Assembly: GCA_965207535.1 (NCBI GenBank)
Contig: CBDBMR010000012.1
Coordinates: 220,267 to 284,266 of the forward strand
Source: JAJDXO01 sp965207535
GTDB taxonomy: Bacteria; Pseudomonadota; Alphaproteobacteria; Rhodospirillales; UBA2165
Direction of reading: 5' to 3'
Length of the DNA stretch: 64,000 bases
This document shows, piece by piece, positions 59,394 to 64,000 of this stretch. Position numbers and translations under genes: made by a program. How positions within the stretch are numbered: position 1 is the first letter of the stretch; the number at the start of each line of letters is the position of its first letter. A model generated the notes under the pieces. It was not told the origin of the DNA, searched no databases, and saw only the letters and a list, made by a program, of their open reading frames with translations.

Positions 59394-60997
59394 TGGCCGG
59401 CTTCCCCGTCAGCCAGGAAGAGGCGGCGGAACGGCGTCGGGTCGGGCGCAGGACCGGGTGCGCAGACCGCCGCCTCCAGCGCGTCCGCATCGACCGTCGC
59501 ACGATTGCGGTCGTCGCAGACGACCGGCACGACCCGGCACCGGGCTTGGATCATCGGCCACACCTCTTCGCTGAAGCGCATGCAGCCGAAGTCGAGCAGC
59601 ACGATTCGGCGATCGCTCGACAGCGCGATGGAGAAGGTGGTCGATGCCGCAATGTCGAAGACAAGGCAGTCGGCGTCCCTCATCGCCTGCTCGAAGAGGC
59701 GGTCGTCGATCCGCGTGAAGTGGTCCAGGCCGGGCGGGCGTCCTCTGAACAGGCCTCCAGGATGGGGTTTGTGGACCAGTTCGATGGGCAGCGCACCAAG
59801 CATTCCGAGGATGCGGTGCTGCCAGTCGAGATAGACCGGGGCCGGGGGGAAGGGCGGGTAGGTTTGGGCGAAGCCATAGTAGGCCGTCCCGACGAACAGA
59901 ACGCGCGGGCGCCGCGCTTGCGCGGGAACCGATGACGGACCCGGATCAAGCCCCGGATCGCCCTGGCCGCCAGCGATCGAGACCAAGCCGGATGGCCGGG
60001 CGAGATCGGCCGCCCGCACGACCACCGTCTGGCGCGCCGCCGTCTCGCTCGGCATGACATAATCGGTCGAAACGTGCAGTTCCTGGTGCGCCAGCAGGTA
60101 AGGCTCCGCCAACAGTGACATGGTGCCGCCGTGATCGAACCGGGTCACGGCGCCGCCCCGCCGCCTGACCTCGATCCCGAGCGCGCGCACCGGCCCGTGT
60201 CCGCCGGTGCCGGACCAGAGAGCGGGCGGCATCCGTCTCGCGTTGCGCAGCGCGCCGAGTGTCCGCGCCGCCCGCGTCAGCGTGTCGGCGAAGACGGCAC
60301 GCAGTAGCGCGGCCGTTCTCCGGCGCATCGTCCCAGTCAACGCCTCGTCGTCCGTCAGGTGGGCAAGCGCGCGGTCGGCAAGCACGCCAATTTGCTCAGG
60401 ACCGTCAAGGAGAAAGGCGCCGGGCGCATCACGCTCGATCCTGTCCAGCAGGGATGCCGCGTGACGGAAGCCGAGCTGAGCCCGCCTCCGCCGCGCCTCG
60501 GCGACGAGCAGCGGGTTGTGGCTGACGGCCAGCGCCTGAGGTGCGGCCAGGGTCGCCGGCAGCCGCATGAGCGGCGTCCAACTGAGGGTGCGTACTAGGC
60601 GGCGCGCCGCTTGGTGGCGGGTTCGGGCCGTCCCAGCATACGCGCCCATGTGGACCAACGATGACTCGCGGGCGGATTCCGGCCGCGCGGTACCGCGCAG
60701 GATGGCCAACTCCGGCGGGCCGATCAGGCGCAGGCCTCTGGCCTGTTCCTCTTGCAGGGCCAGCGCTGTTTCCATGACGATGGCGGTGCCGACCAGCGGC
60801 TTCGCCTGGACCATGACATCGCGCTCATCGCCTTCGAGCGCTGCGAGCAGGTCCGCGAATCGGCGCTGTAGCCGGTGGCTGAGCTGGAACAGGGCATGGA
60901 ACGGCACGGGCCAGGCGAAGGAATCGCGCCAGCCCTCGCTGTCGAGAGCGATATCCTCCAGCCGCACGCCGATCGAAGTCGGGACCCGGTCAAGCAT
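59390..60997 (-). CDS. Unrecognised 535-residue GT-B-like protein of the pse locus
   Basis: I do not recognise a named family. The N-terminal ~300 residues are Ala/Arg-rich and helical, with a segment around VMVQAKPLVGTAIVMETALAL. From about 370 the chain looks like the second domain of GT-B transferases or of the CDP-glycerol/polysialyl transferase group: RVLFVGTAYYGFAQ, YLDWQHRILGMLG, ELVHKPHPGG, CLVFDIAASTTFSIAL and RIVLLDFGCMRF. HKPHP and a FD..STT-type motif recur in enzymes transferring charged donors. Its position between hisF-like and pseH genes suggests a pseudaminic acid transferase or a protein-glycan transferase. Function is unproven. Confidence 0.6.
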   Translation of the reverse strand: MLDRVPTSIGVRLEDIALDSEGWRDSFAWPVPFHALFQLSHRLQRRFADLLAALEGDERDVMVQAKPLVGTAIVMETALALQEEQARGLRLIGPPELAILRGTARPESARESSLVHMGAYAGTARTRHQAARRLVRTLSWTPLMRLPATLAAPQALAVSHNPLLVAEARRRRAQLGFRHAASLLDRIERDAPGAFLLDGPEQIGVLADRALAHLTDDEALTGTMRRRTAALLRAVFADTLTRAARTLGALRNARRMPPALWSGTGGHGPVRALGIEVRRRGGAVTRFDHGGTMSLLAEPYLLAHQELHVSTDYVMPSETAARQTVVVRAADLARPSGLVSIAGGQGDPGLDPGPSSVPAQARRPRVLFVGTAYYGFAQTYPPFPPAPVYLDWQHRILGMLGALPIELVHKPHPGGLFRGRPPGLDHFTRIDDRLFEQAMRDADCLVFDIAASTTFSIALSSDRRIVLLDFGCMRFSEEVWPMIQARCRVVPVVCDDRNRATVDADALEAAVCAPGPAPDPTPFRRLFLADGEAGH

Positions 60998-61007
60998 GGA
61001 GGCGATG

Positions 61008-61760
61008 CTAGATTCGCACGGGGAAGCCCCGTTCCCTGAGATAGGTCTTCGCGCCGAGCGGCGTCATTTCCGTGAAGTGAAAGATGCTGGACGCCGCGAC
61101 AGCGGAGGCGCCGGCCTCCAGGGCCTGCGCCATATCCGCGTAGTCTCCGGCCCCGCCGGAAGCCACGACCGGCACCGATACCGCGCGGGTGACCGAGGAG
61201 ATGAGTTCGACGTCGTAGCCCTCCATCGTGCCGTCGCGGTCTATGGACGTGATGAGGATTTCGCCGGCACCGGCATCCTCCGCCTTGGCAGCGAGCGCGG
61301 CGGGTTCGAGGCCTGTCGCCTTCCTTCCGCAATGCGAGAAGACCTCATGGCCTGCCTCCGTCCGTCGTGCGTCCAGGGAGACGGTGACACACTGGCGGCC
61401 GAAGGCGTCCGCGATGTCTTGGACCAATTCCGGGCGTTCGACGAATCCGCTGTTCACCGTGATCTTGTCGGCGCCCACCTGGAGAAGCGCACGCACGTCC
61501 TCGACGTTGCGAATGCCGCCGCCTACCGTGAACGGCACGAAGCAATTGTCGGCAAGCTCGTCGACCAGTCCCAGATCCGGAATTCGCCCGTCGTTGCGCG
61601 CAGCGACGTCGAGAAAGATCAGCTCATCCACCTGACGCAGATTGTACACGCTGATGGCCGGCGCCGCGGCGCCCACCCGGCGGCCGGGATCAAAGCGCAC
61701 GCTCTTGACCAGCCCGGTGCGACTGAAAAGCATGGTCGGCACGATCCGGCGCTTCAGCAC
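61008..61760 (-). CDS. HisF-like imidazole glycerol phosphate synthase paralogue
   Basis: A 250-residue TIM barrel of the HisF family. It starts with a GTG (MLKRRIVPTML), has FTVGGGIRNVEDVRALL, GADKITVNSG, ITSIDRDGTMEGYD and PVVASGGAGDYADM. It lies next to HisH-like and PseA-like genes but with no other his genes, which is the layout of the HisH2/HisF2 pair in O-antigen loci, where it works with an N-acetyl-sugar amidotransferase to make acetamidino sugars. The start overlaps the HisH stop by seven bases. Housekeeping histidine synthesis is unlikely. Confidence 0.87.
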   Translation of the reverse strand: MLKRRIVPTMLFSRTGLVKSVRFDPGRRVGAAAPAISVYNLRQVDELIFLDVAARNDGRIPDLGLVDELADNCFVPFTVGGGIRNVEDVRALLQVGADKITVNSGFVERPELVQDIADAFGRQCVTVSLDARRTEAGHEVFSHCGRKATGLEPAALAAKAEDAGAGEILITSIDRDGTMEGYDVELISSVTRAVSVPVVASGGAGDYADMAQALEAGASAVAASSIFHFTEMTPLGAKTYLRERGFPVRI

Positions 61761-62488
61761 GGCACGGCCAGGAAGCGGCGCAGCAGGGCGAAGCCTGGCT
61801 TGTGGCTCTTTTCCGGGTGAAACTGCACGCCGTAGACCGTGCCACGCCCGACGACGGACACGAAGCCGCCGCAATAGGGGGTCCGAGCCACGATATCGCC
61901 CTCGTCCGCAGGATCGAAGCAGTGGCCGTGCACGAAGTAGAAGTCCGTGCCCGGTGCGATACCACCGAGCAGTTGATGGCTACCGTCGTGTTCCACCGCG
62001 TTCCACCCCATGTGAGGAAGGCGTTCCACCGGCGTGGCGGGCACCAGGGGCTCGACCCGGCCCGGTATCAGGCCCAGGCCTTCGCTCTTTCCGCCTTCCG
62101 CACCGGCGTTTGCGAGCAGCTGCATACCCAGGCAGACGCCGAGGATCGGGGTTCCATTGTCTGCGGCATCCCGGATAGGCGCGACCAGGTCCCGTTCCGC
62201 CAGACGGGCCATGGCCGTGGCGAAGGCGCCGACGCCGGGCAGTATCAGCCGGTCCGCGGCCGCGACATCGTGGGGCGAGCGCACCGTGTGTGGGCGGGCG
62301 CCACAGAATTCCAGGGCGCGCATCATCGAATCCAGGTTGCAGAGGCCGGTGTCGACCACGGCGACGGACGGCGTCGCTTCCGTATTTCGGAACTCGCGGC
62401 TCGCTGCGCGGTCGAGCAGCCGCCGGCCGGGGCGCACGTAGCGCCGAGACGCGGACCAGCGGTGGAACTCACGCAATCTTGAGGACAT
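61754..62488 (-). CDS. HisH-like glutamine amidotransferase with N-terminal extension
   Basis: A 244-residue class I glutaminase: VVDTGLCNLDSMMRAL, ILPGVGAFATAM, catalytic Cys in LGVCLGMQLLA, and His-Glu in GVQFHPEKSHKPG. It should supply ammonia to the HisF-like/PseA-like partner. An Arg-rich extension of about 40 residues precedes the usual start; no internal ATG or GTG gives the normal length, so it appears real. It overlaps the PseA-like gene by 20 bp. Confidence 0.87.
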   Translation of the reverse strand: MSSRLREFHRWSASRRYVRPGRRLLDRAASREFRNTEATPSVAVVDTGLCNLDSMMRALEFCGARPHTVRSPHDVAAADRLILPGVGAFATAMARLAERDLVAPIRDAADNGTPILGVCLGMQLLANAGAEGGKSEGLGLIPGRVEPLVPATPVERLPHMGWNAVEHDGSHQLLGGIAPGTDFYFVHGHCFDPADEGDIVARTPYCGGFVSVVGRGTVYGVQFHPEKSHKPGFALLRRFLAVPC

Positions 62489-63608
62489 TGCCGTCATCGT
62501 CGCGGATCACGTTGCCCCGGTTGTCCGTCGCGAAGATGTTGCGGTTGGTGAAACGGTCGCAGACGGCCAGAAACTCCTCCAGGGACATATCGATCTCGCC
62601 CAAAATTTCTTCGATCGTTCGGCCCAGATAGGTCCAGGGAAAGACGCCGTCGTGCTTTTGCACCAGGCGCAACGCGTCGTCCCGCTGCAGGCGGTCGCGG
62701 CGGATATGGTTGCAGGCGATGTCGGTGGCGCGACCGAAACCGAATTTCAGGTACTTGAAGTAGTCGTGAATGCCGGTCTGGTGGTTGTCCAGGTTTTCGT
62801 AGTTGGCGAGGGAGCCTTCCACGAAAGAGGGGTACGTCTCGAATCCGTTGGCCTGGGCGACGATGGCGTTCTGGAGGCCGTCCCACGGGATGAAGTAGCC
62901 GAGGAAGAGCCCAGTGACGCCTGATGTCCTGAGTTCGGCGTCCTCGGGATAGGTGTACGCGATCAGATCGCGTGCCGATATGCCTTCCACATCGGCGAGA
63001 TCGGACACTCTCAGGCCGAGCAGGCCGCCGAATTCTTCCAGCCAGCGCCGGTCCAGGGTCCGGTTTTCCGCTGCCGCCGCCGGACCGCCGTACTCGTGCT
63101 GCGAGTTCTCGCCCCACACGATCAGCGGCACGCCGAGCCTGACCGCGAACCGCACGGGGATGGTGAAGATCGTGACATGCTCGGGCCACGATATATCTCC
63201 GATTTCCGTCAGGCACAGGCGGTTGATCTTGCGGCGAACGACCGGATTCGTGGTCATTTCCAGGTAGTCGACGCCGAGGCGCTTGATGTTCTCGATATTG
63301 CGCCGCCCGATGTCGGACAACGAGTCCGTTGTGGCCGTCACGCAAAGCGGGTTGAGGTCGAGTTCGAGCAGGCGAACGACCTGGTATGTGCTGTCCTTGC
63401 CTCCACTGACCGGCACGATGCAATCATAATTGCCGCCGTCCCGATTACGGTAATCCGCGAGCAGTCTCTTCAACTCGGTGCGACGCTCGACCCAGTCCAC
63501 TTGCGAGCGCGATTCGAAGCTTCGGCAGGCGCTGCAAACCCCTTCGTCGTCGAAGAACAGATCGGGCTTCGTATCCGGGTATATGCAGCGCGTGCAGAGC
63601 CTGATCAT
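62469..63608 (-). CDS. pseA: N-acetyl-sugar amidotransferase (PseA/WbpG family)
   Basis: A 379-residue ATP-PPi-type amidotransferase. An N-terminal CTRCIYP...CSAC Zn-finger pair is followed by the PP-loop VPVSGGKDSTYQV near 66-78 (numbered from ATG 63608). IPVRFAVRLGVPLIVWGENS and YFKYLKFGFGRATDIACNHI are family segments. In Campylobacter PseA and in P. aeruginosa WbpG this family converts an N-acetyl group to an acetamidino group with ammonia from HisH/HisF-type helpers, all three of which occur here. It is the first catalytic gene after the antiterminator. ATG 63608 is chosen over 63638 as the Cys motif usually begins right after the start. Confidence 0.92.
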   Translation of the reverse strand: MIRLCTRCIYPDTKPDLFFDDEGVCSACRSFESRSQVDWVERRTELKRLLADYRNRDGGNYDCIVPVSGGKDSTYQVVRLLELDLNPLCVTATTDSLSDIGRRNIENIKRLGVDYLEMTTNPVVRRKINRLCLTEIGDISWPEHVTIFTIPVRFAVRLGVPLIVWGENSQHEYGGPAAAAENRTLDRRWLEEFGGLLGLRVSDLADVEGISARDLIAYTYPEDAELRTSGVTGLFLGYFIPWDGLQNAIVAQANGFETYPSFVEGSLANYENLDNHQTGIHDYFKYLKFGFGRATDIACNHIRRDRLQRDDALRLVQKHDGVFPWTYLGRTIEEILGEIDMSLEEFLAVCDRFTNRNIFATDNRGNVIRDDDGNVLKIA

Positions 63609-63703
63609 GTCGTTCGATGGATCACTCCAACCCCTCATCGTGCAATGGAAACGGCTTCGGTCAAATCGGCGATAGCCCGGGATCGCGCCACGCTACCGCC
63701 CTT

Positions 63704-63725
63704 CGGGTGAAGCGGCCTTCACCCG
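63704..63725. terminator. 8-bp hairpin between antiterminator and pseA
   Basis: CGGGTGAA / TTCACCCG is a perfect inverted repeat with the 6-base loop GCGGCC, in the gap after the NusG-like gene. No T-run follows in the transcript direction. It could be a weak terminator or pause hairpin that the antiterminator overrides. Confidence 0.45.
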
Positions 63726-63771
63726 TTTGCGACGCGCCGCCCGGCACCCGGCCCGCCCGGGCTGGCGTGGC

Positions 63772-64000
63772 TCAGGCCGCCGCGACCAGCGCGCGGCGCG
63801 GCAGCCGGGCCTGGACCCGGCCGCCGAGTACGTCAAGCAGCACCTCGACCCGGTCCGCCGGCGCGAGGCGCAGGACCACGGCGGCGCACTCGGCGAAGGG
63901 GCCGGCGGCGATGGTCACCGCGTCGCCGGGCTTCAGATCGCCGGGCGCCGGCGCGCTCACGCCGTCCGCCCCGGTCGCGTCCCTGAGCGCCGCGACGAAG
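63772..64000 (-). CDS. NusG/RfaH-like transcription elongation factor, C-terminal part
   Basis: The last 75 codons of a gene whose 5' end is beyond the window. After an acidic linker it reads LKPGDAVTIAAGPFAECAAVV, the KOW motif of NusG-type factors, followed by LAPADRVEVLLDVLGGRVQARLPRRALVAA. The KOW domain contacts the ribosome or other elongation partners while the missing N-terminal domain binds RNA polymerase. It precedes the polysaccharide operon on the same strand, as RfaH- and UpxY-type specialised factors do, so it probably promotes full-length transcription of the ~30-kb operon. Confidence 0.85.
   Translation of the reverse strand, partial: FVAALRDATGADGVSAPAPGDLKPGDAVTIAAGPFAECAAVVLRLAPADRVEVLLDVLGGRVQARLPRRALVAAA

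Noticed and set aside
61008..62488. hisF and hisH as histidine biosynthesis genes
   Set aside because: No other his genes nearby, the sequences are embedded with pseA in a glycan operon, and the HisH is atypical; the sugar-amidine role fits better.
1..64000. tRNA or rRNA genes
   Set aside because: No cloverleaf-compatible segments or rRNA-like stretches were noticed by eye; a covariance-model scan was not possible here.

Overview
The window is GC-rich, densely packed bacterial DNA from what looks like an alphaproteobacterium. The evidence is the two tripartite tricarboxylate (TTT/Bug) transporter sets, CaiB-type CoA transferase, TauD dioxygenase, HutC-type GntR regulator, and intergenic palindromes of the type GTCATGCCCC(N)GGGGCAT that are common in that class. 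The class assignment is inference. No rRNA, tRNA, CRISPR array, integrase or transposase was seen.

Left part (1-24.9 kb): an accessory catabolic region. It holds the start of pyrD (cut by the window edge) and a fused TctA-TctB permease. A decayed repeat-rich stretch with a LexA/S24-like gene fragment follows. Next comes a minus-strand block of a hydroxyacyl-CoA dehydrogenase, an SDR, two tandem kynurenine-formamidase-like cyclases, an FAD monooxygenase and a cysteine-less Asp/Glu-racemase-like protein. This block is bracketed by a ~165-bp inverted composite repeat. After it lie a CoA-transferase/HMG-CoA-lyase-like pair, an isochorismatase-fold amidase, a TauD dioxygenase and a HepT-MntA toxin-antitoxin pair. 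A seven-gene operon follows (nitrilase-type amidase, TctC, TctB, TctA, aldehyde dehydrogenase, GntR regulator, SDR). It diverges from a small ABM-domain gene across a palindrome-rich promoter. A Tat-exported flavin amine oxidase closes the region.

Middle (24.9-32.2 kb): a visibly less GC-rich insert. It has a winged-helix regulator, an alpha/beta hydrolase and a complete five-gene Dpp/Opp-type ABC importer. It is bounded by 35-bp direct repeats; the left copy is exactly the 3' end of the amine oxidase gene, so this looks like an integrated island.

Right part (32.2-64 kb): a long minus-strand surface-polysaccharide locus, read from the right edge leftwards. It opens with a NusG/RfaH-like antiterminator (partial). 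Then come an amidotransferase module (PseA-like, HisH-like, HisF-like), an unrecognised 535-residue GT-B-like protein, pseH, a methylase, pseF, pseG, a formyltransferase, a PIG-L deacetylase, pseI, an ABC flippase, a cysteine-less asparagine-synthase-like protein, glycosyltransferases and methyltransferases, pseB, pseC, AsnB, an O-antigen ligase, more glycosyltransferases, a WecA/WbpL-type initiating transferase and a sugar epimerase. All six pseudaminic acid enzymes are present, with a decoration set that could replace acetyl by formyl or acetamidino groups. Most neighbours overlap by ATGA or GTGA, so the locus behaves as one coupled operon. Three gene remnants (asparagine synthase, nucleotide-sugar dehydrogenase, methyltransferase) show that it has been repeatedly remodelled.
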